Assembly: GCF_949987535.1 (NCBI RefSeq)
Contig: NC_080075.1
Location: 59,555,636-59,619,635 of the forward strand
Length of the DNA: 64,000 bases
Direction of reading: 5' to 3'
DNA from: Balaenoptera acutorostrata
Taxonomy: Eukaryota > Chordata > Mammalia > Artiodactyla > Balaenopteridae
The position numbers and the translations under genes are program-made. Of the stretch, positions 29,706 to 41,200 are shown in pieces (the first letter of the stretch is position 1; each line of letters begins with the position of its first letter). Below the pieces are notes generated by a model. That model saw nothing but the letters and a program-made list of their open reading frames with translations, did not search any database and was not told the DNA's origin.

Positions 29706-31554
29706 GAAGACCTGACTGAAGTCTTGGAGAGAGTTTGTCTAGCGGCAGGCTCAGAGCGACTGGAGAGAGTTCACACTCAGATGTTAAGTAGGATTCTGTA
29801 ACAGCCTTGTACCTGGAATTACCAACCTGTATAGAATCAAGATGAGACGGTTCCTCGCATTTTGATGTTTGGGTACCAAAGACGTTTGATACCTTAGCAG
29901 CAGGTAGGGCAGGCGAAGTTCTTATGATCCTCTTTGGAAAAGAGGCTCTGATCAGGAATTTGGTGTGGAGGAATGGCCCAACCCCAGGTGAACCCACTGC
30001 TGTTTAATTCCCCAGGCTAGGGCAGACATGGGAACCTCTTGATATTTTTGTCATACTCAAATTCCTATCTTGATGACTCCTGTGTCCTTCAACCAGGCAA
30101 AACAGTCTCCCTTTCTAGGAGATCTGGTGCACGTTTCTTAGCGTTAATTAAAAGGTGCACAGAGAGTTTCATGTCAGAGGCCTGCCCTGCATCTCTTGCC
30201 CTCCCAGCAGCAGAGTCTGTGAGGTAATTGATGCTCTGGGCAATATTGAGTTTCCAGACATGTAGCTCAAATTGTAAGCCTTGCTCCCATCCCCTGGGCT
30301 TGAAAGTGCACCGATTGTCCTTTTCCCACAGACAGAGCTGTCTGTCTCTGCTGGTGCTATGGTTGTTTGCCCCATTTTCCAATAAGAAGCCACTCCCGCG
30401 GGGCTGCACCTCCAGGAGCCTCGGACACAAAGACCTGTGGAGGGGCAGGTGTCTTTGCAGAGATTTCCCATGTAGATCACATTCCCACTTGCCCGAGGTC
30501 CCATTTCTCCCCAGTTCCTTGAAATCTCAAATGAGTGGCTTTAATGGGCTCTTTCTCCCTTCCTTAAGCTATGGTGAGAGTGGCAAGAAGAGGGAAACTC
30601 TTTTTCTATTGGAGTGTAAAGAGCTTGGTTGCACTGATCAATATGTTGCCCCCAGATAATAAAAAGAAGATTGAGACATGAACATAGACACACCATGGGA
30701 GACAGAGGGTACTTGCATTACATCTAAATCAAACCAGGTCACTCAATGGGACTCTGAAAGGAAATTAAAAATGCTTATTGATTGAAATAAAAAATTACAT
30801 AATTGGGTCTGATGTTTCGTATCAGGGACCACCGTAATCCCAGGCAACTGCACTCTGGAATGACCCCCATCTTGATTGAGCTTCTTTTCATGGTATTCAT
30901 TTCACTTTCCATTAGGATTTAACCAGAAAGAACATTTTTGGTGGAGAATTGAGAGCATTGAGAAATATGGCCAGTGGGGAGTTGGAGACTCGTGCATATG
31001 AGGAATTCTTTGGGTATAGGATCAAGGCAATGTGACTGTTGGTTTTCAATTTCCCCCTCTGCGTAGCTGTGGAAAGAATGTGTCATTCCTGGTAGAAAAC
31101 CCTGCCAAAGTATTTCCTTGGAGATAAAAACATAGAATAAGAGTTTTAAGAAACAATTTGGGGGAGTCAAAAGAATGTTAATGAGACGGTTGATTAAATT
31201 ATAAAAGAAGTTGGAAATAAAATAAGTACTTATGACCAGTTAAAATATTTGAAAAGATACTGAAAGAAAAAATTAAGTTTTCAGAGGGGAACCAGGGAGT
31301 AGGGCAGAGAGAACCCAAAAGGGGACAGCATGGAAACCAAATTGAGGAAGCAGGACTTTTAACCAGTGATTATTAGAAAGACAACAACAACAACAGGTAT
31401 TGATTCTTTTAGAAAAACCAATTATGGTTCTAGGAAAAGGGACCCAAAACCATCCATCAGCCTTGGGAAGACTGTACTAGGTTGGATAAGCTGTGATGTT
31501 TATGGATAGTATCTCTTATTTCCTCTGTGATTAAAAACACTGTTTTTTGGATCA
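29706..31554. other. Mostly single-copy DNA; AT-rich patches may be regulatory
   Basis: No repeat family recognised with confidence. 30130-30290 ('cttagcgttaattaaaagg', 'gtgaggtaattgatgctc') and 30750-30910 ('aaaatgcttattgattgaaa', 'aaaaattacataattggg') have CNE-like composition. A 143-aa frame at 30228-30659 and a 113-aa opposing frame cancel as coding evidence. (CAA)n-type sequence occurs at 31382-31395. Confidence 0.4.
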
Positions 31555-31645
31555 TTTCATTCAGTCGACAATCATTTATTGAGCAGATACTATATGCCAT
31601 TGCTTGGCATATCGGTATGCAATAAATATATTTAAAAAGTCCTTA
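31555..31645 (-). mobile_element. L2 LINE 3' end, antisense
   Basis: 'tcattcagtcgacaatcatt' and 'tattgagcagatactatatg' give the antisense L2 terminus. L2-like sequence resumes at about 31890. Confidence 0.6.
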
Positions 31646-31649
31646 CAAG

Positions 31650-31795
31650 TAGGATTGAGTAGGTATAATTATTACACCCATTTTATAGGTGAGGGAATTG
31701 AAACCCACATGGGTTAAGCACTTGCTGAGTGCCACAGTTAGGAAGCAGTGGGGCATAGATTTGAACCTAGGAAGTCCTGTAAACCACTACATAAT
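31650..31795 (-). mobile_element. MIR SINE, antisense, within L2
   Basis: 'gtaggtataattattacacc', 'cattttataggtgagggaat', 'tgccacagttaggaagcagt' and 'agatttgaacctaggaagtc' give a reverse-complement MIR between two L2 pieces. Confidence 0.7.
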
Positions 31796-31889
31796 ACCGC
31801 TCTTTGATAAATACACAAGACAGAAAGTGGAAAGCACTCCGTGGGTGATGAAACCAACTGCAGTCAAAGTTCTAACCTCTGGCAGAGGA

Positions 31890-32410
31890 AGGGAATGGTA
31901 GGAGGGGCTCCCTGGAGGGGTAGCATTTGAGTAGCGTCTTAAATGTGGGTGAGATTTTCTAAGTGAGCACGGGGGAAAGCACCTTCAAGATGGAAGGGCT
32001 GACGTGAACCAGCCCTTAGAATTGGAAAAGTGAAAGGTGTATTGGAGACGTTTACGATTCCAGTATGTTGGGACAGCAGTCCTCCATGGTGGCAGCAGGT
32101 TAGCTGGAGTGAGCTGGAAGCAGTCAGGAGTAGGGCTTCTGGTACTGTCATGGGCACATGGGTGACCTGGGGGTCTTGGTAAAATGCAGCTTCTGCTCCA
32201 GTAGTCTGTGGTACTAGCCCCCAGGGATGCCCAGGCAGCTGGTCTTGGATCACACTGGGCATCTGGGCTCTTGAGGGCCTTGCTTTCCTGGCTCAGGGTG
32301 TGGACTTTATTTGGTAAGCCCAGGGCTGCACAGATGGATTCTAAGCAGGAAAATCAGGCTTTAGAAAGACGTTTGGTGGTAGCGTAGAATGCTCTGGAGG
32401 GCGCTTGGGC
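31890..32410 (-). mobile_element. L2 LINE, antisense, continuation with an inserted MITE-like piece
   Basis: 'tagcatttgagtagcgtctt' at the left and 'gtgtggactttatttggtaa', 'tttagaaagacgtttggtgg', 'tagaatgctctggagggc' at the right follow upstream L2. The middle (about 32120-32270: 'gggtgacctgggggtcttgg', 'taaaatgcagcttctgctcc') looks like a diverged MER5/MER58-type MITE. Confidence 0.45.
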
Positions 32411-33384
32411 TTTGGTTTCTTTAGCTCCTAACTTGCAACCCTCAAAGCTCAGAACACTGATTCAGTTGGGGTTCGGGCAGGAAAACAGAAACCACCCTGG
32501 CCAGTTTAACAGGACTAATCTCACCCTTGGTTTCCAATTGTCACTTATTTACCAGAGCTGCCTAGAAACTATTCCTCCCCTCCTTCAGGATTGGACAGAG
32601 CTAAATCTGTCCTATTCTCTAGGGGTCCAAAAAGGAGATGAGATGTTGGCTTGACCTTGGGTCATCCTTGTGGGCCTGTCCAGGTAAAGGCTGGGTCCTG
32701 TCACCCAGCACATTCTGGATCACTTTACCACAACCAGTAGATCTGCTCAGGGAAGGAAAAATGCTGCTAATATCAGCCTGAAAAAAAACATCAGGAAATT
32801 AAATCTGTGGCTTTAAAAAATCCCACACTGCTTTCTGGCTCTGCTCCCTCTCTCAACCTCTCCCTCTTCCTGGGGGCCTCCTTCCGGCCTCCTCCCCTCC
32901 CTATCAGGTCCTCCCACCCTCTGTCCCCTCCCCCAGCCTCTCCTTCTCCCTTCCTTCCTTTCTTTCTCATCCCACAAGACCTCCAGCTTTCCTTCTTTCT
33001 TCTCACTGGGCTTCTCCTTTGTGGCTTCAGGCTTCCCTTCTGGTCTCCAGGCCTCCAGCTTTTCCTCAGCTCCACGGAAGCATCTGTCTGTCTCCTTTTC
33101 ACTTCCCATCAGGGAATCCGAAATGTTGAATAGGCCCTTCAGACCAGGCCCTGAAGGGGACTTGGCTGGGGCAGCAGGCGAGAGGGGAGGGGTGCCAGGG
33201 ACCTGCTGGGGCCATACAGAAGCCCATTGATAGGCAGCCCCTCGACACAGACAACCCAGCCCAGCCTCCATGGCTCCAGGAGGAGAAAAGTGTCCCTGGA
33301 GGCAGTGGTCAACATCCCGACCATCGTGAATGACCTCAGTGTCTCTGGCTGGTGGGGGGACCTTCACTCTCTACCCTCCAAATC
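32411..33384. other. Single-copy DNA with pyrimidine-rich tract and a 184-aa open frame
   Basis: 32825-33010 is C/T-rich on the + strand. On the - strand a frame runs from 33367 to 32813. Its N-terminal two-thirds is of mixed composition and its C-terminal third is K/E/G/R-rich because of the purine tract. No domain, homologue or clear splice signal is recognised. I leave it unannotated as a gene. Confidence 0.4.
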
Positions 33385-33560
33385 CTTCAGGCCTATCAGC
33401 CCTACCATCGGTGTGAATATATTCATCTTGAAAATAATTTGTCAGTACATCTCCATCAGCAGTGCTGATTTCATTAATTGAAAGAATTAGCTCTTTGTGG
33501 CCAATGGAAGAATATGAAGCCAAAGCACACGGAACACTTTTCCCCAGTGACCCAGAGACC
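33385..33560. promoter_or_regulatory. Candidate conserved non-coding element
   Basis: A non-repeat, AT-leaning block: 'tcttgaaaataatttgtcag', 'gatttcattaattgaaagaa'. It contains a near-perfect palindrome, atcagca-g-tgctgat (33455-33469), made of two TGCTGA half-sites of the kind bound by MAF-family factors, though in the opposite order to the standard element. Motif-based inference only. Confidence 0.22.
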
Positions 33561-33867
33561 CTTGGACGAACTCCTGGGTGCCATGAAAATGGATCGTTTC
33601 GCAGAAAGAATATCATTGGATGTTTGTTTAACATCACTCTCGAGCCCCCCCAAAAAAGACTTTCGAATCCTTCTCACATCTGGCTGCTTTTCTTCCTGTA
33701 CTTTTGTGCAGAGCCAGGGCAGGGAGGAAACTTCATCAGTCCCAAAACAGCCAGCAGCAAAGTGTAAATTAAATGTGCAGAGAAGCCGGGCTCGGGGGAG
33801 TCTTACATCCTGGGGGTGGAAGAGGAAGAAGACTGTGTTCTCACCCCTACTCAGTATGGGCAGAACT
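33561..33867. other. Single-copy DNA, overlapping frames on both strands
   Basis: Frames of 138 aa (+) and 136 aa (-) span this stretch and the neighbouring MIR, and no domain is visible in either. Not supported as coding. Confidence 0.4.
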
Positions 33868-34070
33868 GTTTCTGGACCCTGCATCTGCCACTAGGAGCTG
33901 TGTGACCTTAGGCAAGACACTTAACTCTTTTGGGCCTCAGTTTCCTAACTGGTAAAATGGGGGAATAAACATATCCTCACAGGGCTGTTGGAGGATTAAA
34001 GGGGTAACGCGTGTACAGTGCATGGCGCAGAGTAGATACTTGATTGATGGTAGCTACAATTATTGTCGCT
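33868..34070 (+). mobile_element. MIR SINE, sense
   Basis: 'ctaggagctgtgtgacctta', 'ggcaagacacttaactcttt', 'tgggcctcagtttcctaact', 'ggtaaaatgggggaataaac', 'cacagggctgttggaggatt' are diagnostic MIR landmarks. Confidence 0.88.
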
Positions 34071-34139
34071 GGGGTCAAAATTAGAACAGAATTTCAGCTG
34101 TCCCTAGATCTCAGAGACCTGCCTTTGCTAGTCCCATTC

Positions 34140-34465
34140 AGGGAGACAGATGGGCAGAAGTATATCCAATGGGGGGGAGACAGATGGACAAAAAAGCATG
34201 ATCAAGGGGATTGGATGGAAGGACAGGCCAATGGGATGATGGACAGATGGGACATCTCACGGGGAAGGTAGATTTATGACAACTAAAAGGAGGTACTTAG
34301 AAACGGTTATCCTGTGGGAGGGACAGATGGATGAGGGTCCAACGGGGGAGACAGAGAGATGACAGGCCGAAGTGGAAGACAGATGGATGGCAATTTCATA
34401 GTGGAGTTGTGGGGGGAGGTGGGCAACCCTATGACTGGGGAGAACAGATGGACAGCATGCTGATG
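34140..34465 (+). repeat. Degenerate GACAGATGG minisatellite-like array
   Basis: The nonamer gacagatgg or a one-base variant recurs at about 34144, 34189, 34241, 34322, 34379 and 34444, often preceded by 'ggga' and followed by 'aca' or 'atg', with irregular 40-80 bp spacing. This looks like an old, decayed tandem array. Confidence 0.6.
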
Positions 34466-34676
34466 GTGGGGCCTGGGCTTCCTGTTTAGTCTCTGTTCCT
34501 CAGGCCTGGACATCCCTGAATTCAGAAGAACCCCAGGGGCTCTGTGGGCATTTGAGCAGCGGGGGTGTGTCACATGACCTGAGAAGACACTAAGCACCAG
34601 GGTCAGCTGGGCCTCCTTTCCTCCCCCTCCCACAGCCCCTCCCTGGGTGGCCCTGCAGATAAAGGCTCAGCCCAGA

Positions 34677-34737
34677 TGGGAAGGGGAAGAGGCGGAGGGT
34701 GGGGGGAGGAGGAGGAGGAGGAAGAGGAGGGAGAAAA
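34677..34737 (+). repeat. Purine tract (GGA/GAA-rich)
   Basis: An almost uninterrupted A/G stretch with repeated 'gga' triplets. Mirror-like purine tracts can form triplex DNA. Confidence 0.85.
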
Positions 34738-36534
34738 CAGCATTTTGAAAGAAAAGGGAAATAAAACTGGCTAAAAGTTTTATTTATTTAAAATAAAGGT
34801 TCAGTTATGCTCGACTGTAAACATGCCGGCCCATCCCTCCCTCCCTCCCTCTCCTCCTGGCAGAGGGCTTGGACCACACAGCAAGCTGGGGGCAGGAGGC
34901 AGAGAGAAGGCCGGGGCAGGCCGTGGGGAGGGCTGGGACTAGGGTACCCCAGGTGTGGGGAGGGGAGAGGGACCTAGGAGCTCAGTGACCTGCTGAGCAC
35001 AGCTGGGCTCCGCTGGTCCGAGACCCACCGGCTGTCAGGTCCCAGTCCTCCGGCACACAAACCCCGAATAGTCCCAAAGGCTTCGGCGCCCCACGCGGAG
35101 GGCAAACACTGGGCACAGCGATGCGGATGGCATAACTGTGCATGTGGACACACATAGGTGTGCAGGTCTTTCTCTCACCTGCCTCTCTGTTTCTCTCTTT
35201 GTAAGAGATAGATGGCAGGGTCCTAGAGGAGGTGGCAGAACTCCAGCCGTGAGTCACATTTTCTTTTTTGAACTCCAAACCCTTACCTGCCTTTTGTCCT
35301 CTTTCTTTCCGGTTCCACCTGACTTCCTTCCGTGTTTTTCAGGGACTGAGTCAGTTTGGGTGGCCTGTGAGAATCTGGGAGCTCCCTGCAGAAAGGAGCA
35401 GTGTGGATGGAGAAGAATCTGGAGTAGTGACAGGTGTGGGGCGCCCCTGTCTTGCAGATCCTTGATGAAGACGTTGTGGGGGTCGCCGCTGGTGGCGCTG
35501 CTGGCCAGGGAAGGGCTGTGGTATGCAGCAGGGTCCGGAGGGAACAGGCAGGAAATGTTTGTGATAAGACGCTTCTCCTCTGCAAGCCCCCCTCATTTCC
35601 AGAGGGCTGCGGGATAAGGTCAGGGAGCTGCAGAAGTGCCTGCTGCAAGAGCCAGCCAGCCCTCGGGACTGTGGCAGGAAGGGCAGCATTCGCGGGGGCC
35701 CCTGGGGCCCAAAGACAGGCAGCGCCTGGGGATAAAAATGCCCCTGGGAGCCCAGCCAGGGTTGCCTGCCTTTGGGATCAGAAAGCTCAGCCAGACTTCA
35801 GTAAGGCCAAATCAATCCCTTAAGAAAAAGGAAAGAACAAAAACATCCCCCCACCCCCACAGCTTTGTTCATCCAAGTTGCTGGGAGCAGGAGCAAGTCT
35901 GACTCTGGCCTGGCCTCAGGGCATTTCATGCTCCAGGTTGGTCCCACTGGGGGTCATTCATAACGTTAACCAGTAAAAATGGGAAATGGAAGAGTGCGCT
36001 GAGGACCAGGCTAGAAGCTCCTAGAGGGAATCCAACCCAAGAGTCTTCTGCTGGGAGTAGGGGCTCAGGGATGCGGTCCTGCAGCCGTTTGCGAAGCTTG
36101 GTGCTCCTTGGGCTCCTACTGTCTCCTGTTTGCTCCGGGCCCAGTAACTAACTTCGCCATCTGCGGTTGACTTGGGCAGCTCGCAAAGGAGCGGGAAGTG
36201 CTGCAAAGGAGCCGCCACGGGCGCTATTGTACCGGTGGCCCTTCTGAAGGATTAGCAGCTTCTATCTGTCCCTGGGGGCTGCACTGTAAATGCCTGTGTA
36301 ATGCTAATTTGTGGTTGGCAGGAGATTGATTGGGAAGGAGCTGAACAATGGCAAGAGGAGGCTGAGCTCGCTCCTACTTCAGGAGAACTTGGGTCTGTGT
36401 GTGTGTGTCTGTGTGTCTGTGTCTTCTAGGAGGAATGTAGCAACAAGGGCACAGAAAGGATGGTTGAAAGAGAGGAAGCCACCATCGGTCAGAGCAGAGT
36501 CTGCGGGGCACAAATTCAGGGAAGTTTTTTTCAT
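34738..36534. other. Single-copy DNA, CpG-enriched patches, no recognised gene
   Basis: (CCCT)n-like sequence occurs at 34833-34852. CpG is locally raised at 35005-35125 and 36075-36235. Frames of 159 aa (35138-35617), 129 aa (35434-35823) and opposing frames of 112 and 121 aa overlap, so none stands out. A TG-rich microsatellite lies at 36394-36422. The AT-leaning part at 36240-36350 ('gtaatgctaatttgtgg', 'gagattgattggg') could be regulatory. Confidence 0.42.
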
Positions 36535-36635
36535 GGGAGTAAGTGACATCTCATCACTTTTGCTGAATTCCATTTGTTGGAAGTAAGTCCCTAGGTCCAG
36601 TCCACACTTAAGGGGAAGGGGTTACACAGGAGGCA
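36535..36635 (-). mobile_element. Old LTR-like fragment, antisense, same family as 28335-28855
   Basis: 'aagtgacatctcatcacttt', 'tgctgaattccatttgttgg', 'aagtaagtccctaggtccag' and 'tccacacttaaggggaaggg' match the right-hand part of that family as I recall it. Confidence 0.55.
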
Positions 36636-37965
36636 AGAATCAGTGAGAGCCAATTGAGAAGCTGCGTAGGACCCTTAGAAAGATCCCAGCAAAGTGGCTG
36701 GTTTCTAGTCAGTGCTCAGGAAAAGATATTGTTTCTTGGTCTAGTGAAATGGTCTGGGATGCATGGTAGTTTCCCCCCAGTGGCCCTGGCCTCCGCTGTC
36801 CCATCTTCATCCCTGGTTGGAACTGCTGGGTTTTCTTGGAAGGTCTTCCCTCTAGCACTGTGAGGTTTGTGACTGCCTTCTCTGGGTGTGGGCTGGCAGA
36901 CAGGGGACAGATGCTAAGTCATATTCACACTATCGTCCTAACCGCCTCTTCATGAACATGTGTGGTCCTGCATTGTGGTCAGTGTACAGATATTTTAATT
37001 TCCTGCTCACCTGCTCAGTGGAGGATCCGATTTCTTCTTGCATTTATTTTTTTTCTCCAGCAGCCTGTGGACAGGTATTTCTGTCTGACCATCTGGTAGC
37101 CATTCACCTTTATGGCGGCTTGAGAAAGGAATTAATTTCACCTGTTTTTTAGCTGTATCGGCCTCCTTTATCACCTCTTAAAATTTTTACAGTGTTGGTC
37201 CTTCTGGTACCTAGGGGGCTCTTTAGTTCCCCTAACTTTGTGCAACTGCATCTCTCTCTTCAGTTTAGCTTCTCATGCCTTTCTTTTTGTGCCAAGGTTT
37301 TAAACATCCTAGGTAAACTCCTACCTACGTCTGTACCTGTCCCCACCCACCACCCACTGAGAGTGATGGATTCAGCTTAACTAGACCAGACCTAAAGGAA
37401 TCAGAAAACAATCAACTGAAAGAGAAAATCTGACCCCTGTCCCCATCTTGTCTCTTGACTGATTCCTGAGGCTTTGGGCCTAATTCTGGTGGGTGATTTG
37501 GGGACAGCAGTGTGTGGGAAGATAGAGGAAATTCCTGGGCAAGAGTGAGATGGGTGGAGCCTCTTCATCCTGCTTTGGTTTTGTATCCTGTGTCTCAAGG
37601 GCCTACCGCCTCCCCCAGGACTCTTAGAAGGTGGAGAAATCATGGATTGGTATCCCATTATTAACAGATGGGACATCAAGGGCTTCTGTTCAGGAGTCTT
37701 AGCTCAGCCAATCATGCTCTGTTGTATTTTTTGTTGGAAGGAGCACTGGGAAGGCAGGGGGCTATCTGACCATAGAATACAAACACTTACGATAAGTGTC
37801 AGAATATGCTTTTCCTGAAAATGGTGCTGCATGGAGTGAATGACTAATATCCTAGTTAGGATGAAGCCAACTATCTTCTGGGATCTTAAAACTTCTCCCA
37901 ACATCATTCACATACTAGTTTCTAATTGGTTAATGGACGTGGTCACCATTTCTAGGACCTGTTGC
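36636..37965. other. Single-copy DNA without recognised gene
   Basis: Frames of 60 to 92 aa on both strands. No repeat family or domain recognised. Confidence 0.42.
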
Positions 37966-38218
37966 TCTCATGGTCAAGAGTATGCACTCTGGTCAGATGG
38001 GCCTTGGTTTGAATCCTAGTTCCTTCACTCACTAGCTATGTGACCTTGCTCGCCTCTCAAAGTCTTAGTTTTCTCATCTGTAAAACGGGCATGTGATGGT
38101 TTCTATTCTCACATCGTTGTTATGAGGATTACATACAGTAACACATGTAGGAGACTACATAGCATAGAGTGCCTGGCATACAGGAAGCCCTCAAAGTCTA
38201 TTATTAGTTTTATTATCT
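37966..38218 (+). mobile_element. MIR SINE, near full length, sense
   Basis: From 'caagagtatgcactctggtc' through 'ggtttgaatcctagttcctt', 'actagctatgtgaccttgct', 'ttagttttctcatctgtaaa', 'ttgttatgaggattacatac' to 'agtgcctggcatacaggaag' the MIR is essentially complete, one of the best preserved in the window. Confidence 0.9.
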
Positions 38219-41200
38219 TGGCCCCCAGGACTTTCCAACAGTTGAAGCCTCCATTTTTGGAACTTACCATCTCTGTTATATGTCTTATCTGATGGGGACT
38301 GTCTCTTTCCCCACCCCCTCCCTTGAAGGTTGAGCATCTGATGACCTTCACATCCGTCTCTCTCCTGGACATTCTGTCTCTGGGACCTCGACTCCCCTCC
38401 ATGCAACCCTCGCCCCACGCTGCTTCCGGTGTGTGAATCAGACTCCAGGTCCTGTCAGCTTATCACTGTGAAGTGTCCTCTTGGGGCTGAGGGACAGTCC
38501 GGCTGGGAGGTCTCCCTCCTTATCATTGATGACCTTGTCGTGAACCTTACTGAGGCACTGAGGAGAAATGTAAAAAGTTCAGACAGCTTGTTAGTTGTCA
38601 TTCTGCTCACGCCCCCACCCGAAACTTAATGGAATTTAACGCACTTCCTAAAACACAGAAGTCAGTCAAAACCCTTTTTGTCTGTAGACATAGAGTGAAC
38701 CTTTCACGCGGCTTGGGGAGCTGTGCTGAAGAAACCGCCCAGGAGGCCGGCTGGGATGTCTGTGGTGGGTCGGATCTCTCAGTGTGAGAAGGGGTTAGAT
38801 ACAGGGGACAGGGAAGCATCCGTGTGGCCCGAACCTCCACGGTGATCCCAGGCCGTATCCACAGCCGCTCCAGGCCAGAGGCCTCCTGCATTTTCTACAG
38901 GGACCCTGGCAAAGCAGTGCTCCCCCGCAAAACTAGTCTGTCTCCTTTGGAAACTGGCACTCTGGTTTCCATAGCAACAGGACTCCCCAGCTCTGTCCTC
39001 TCTGAGCCCCATCTCAGAATCTTTTTTGGCATGGATATCAAGGGGTGGGTAGTCTTTTCAGAGAGGATGAATCATCCCCATACTTGATCCAAAGGGAATT
39101 GGGCTTTCTAAGCCCAAAGCTCTCATGTGATGTAAACAGTGAAGCTGAAGGCTAGGATGTCAGGGTGTAGGGAGCTTGCCTCTGCTCGGGAAAACAGGGA
39201 TGCTGAGTCAGCTGACGGAGGCAGATTTTGATGAGTGTTGTGAATTATTGGTTTGGCACGGAACACGAAGTGGCTTTGTACCAAATCACTGGTGGGGAAC
39301 AGGGCTGGCACCAGCAGGGACCTCAGCTGGCGTAGGTGGAGTGGTAGTGTCTGTGAGCTCCTTCTCAGAGACCTGGACAGCTTGTGTTACAAAATCCTCC
39401 TGAGGAGGACGAAACTCATAAGCTGTGCCCTAGAGCGGGGGAGGAGGATCATTCATTTGTCTCAATGACTACTGTCCTGTCCATCAGGGTGGATAAAGCC
39501 TGTTGCTCAGATAGGACAACAGGAGTGAGGGTCTGGGGGTGGGAGAGTGAACTTCAGGTGGGTAGGAATGAAATATCTTCAGTTGGAGTGAAGATATTTT
39601 TCCTTTCTGATTATCCCAGAAGAGGACCAAATTGACTGTGTGATGGGTGATAGTTGCACTTTGTATGAAGGCTGGTGTAGTAGGAAGAGGATAGTGCTGG
39701 TGAGCTCTGCAAGCTGATTAGTTACCGGAGGAGCTGAAACTTACTTGGGGAAGCTGATCACCCATATGGGTCTAATTTTCACCTGGGTTATTTCCCTGTT
39801 TCTTTTAGTACTTTTAACAAATAAAGGGAGAAGGGTGAACAGATCTCTGCAGTTTTCATACTAGAAGATCCTGTTAATCTCTTCGTGATTTGAATAGGTG
39901 GATGAGATTCCTGATTTCCGTAATTATCTGTGCCTGAAGGTGTATACAGGAAAGGATCACTGGAGTAGACTGGAAACACGGTGCCCAGGAGTGGGGAGTG
40001 TACCCCAGGGGCCGGGGAAAGAACTTCCTTCTGACAGCTGGACACAGCCTTGTGTGTGGGTGAGAGGGGAAATAATCCCTTTTATCCTGGCTTTGGTTTG
40101 CTTAATTACCTCTTTAGCAGTACTGCTCATGGCTGCAACAGGTGTCAGGCTTTGTGACGCAGATGCCAAGAGCTGGCCAAGATCCTTGCTCGTTCCTGAC
40201 CTGTATGGTTGGATTTTCAGTACCGTGAGGTCTTGTTCCCAATTGCAGTCCCTTGTCCTGGGGATGAGAGATAAGGTATCGTGTTCATTTCTGATAAAAG
40301 ACTGGAAGGGCAGTTTCTCCTTCTGAATCGAAAAAAAAAAAGAAGCTCCAGTGGAAGAATTGGGGTGGGAGGATGGGCGCAGGGGATGGAGACCAGGGGA
40401 ATTTGTCACCGCTTTGGAAAATTGTCCTGTGCATTTGCAAGTCACAGGAAGTTAGCAGAGAAGAAACAGCTGGATTCTTTTCATCACCTTAGCCCGCGTA
40501 TTATCTTGAGATAATATGTACTACACTACACTTTGAGAGAGTGTAGAAACCTGGGAAGTGCACGATAGTGGGAGTTGGGACACTGGGATTTTAGACTGCC
40601 CCTGGCCAGTTGTGGACCCCTGGGGTAGCTGCCGGGGCTCTCTGGATCTCTCCAGTTTTCTCCTCCATTGGTGCGGGCAGGGAGAGTTGGTGGACCGGGA
40701 TGAGGTGGTCTCCAGCCTATGACTCACTGGCCCACAGCGTGACCACATCTCACACACAGAACCAAAGATGCTGATTGCTCTCAGCAGCCTGCACTCTCCC
40801 CTCCCCGGCCTCCCCAGCGGGTTATCACGCTGACTCAAGGAACACAACCCCCATCTGGATGCAGTCCAAACGCCAGATGTGCCCCCGATTAGTGTCGGTC
40901 TGGGGAATGTTTCCATGACTGAAAGGTCAGTGTCGGCTGGAAGTGCCCAGAGTGGGCGTCTGCCCCCCACCCATGTCAGCTGCGAGGGCTGAGCCTTGCA
41001 TTATCTCACTGGCCCGGGAACTCAGCTGGGGCGGCATGGGGGCGGGGGCCAGCCAAGTTCAGAAGGGCCTTGTTTTACTCGCCTTCCTTCTCTGATTTTC
41101 CACTTGGAAGAGACTCCAGGGGTGTGCAAAGAGGGAAGTCCTGCTGGTGTGTAACTGAAAACACTTTGTTCTCCTTTAGATCTGCAGTGGGCTCCTGTCT

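Noticed and set aside
40499..40545. Two adjacent small palindromes ('tattatct...agataata' and 'ctacac...gtgtag')
   Set aside because: Short AT-rich palindromes of this size are expected by chance. No conservation evidence, so not promoted to a finding.
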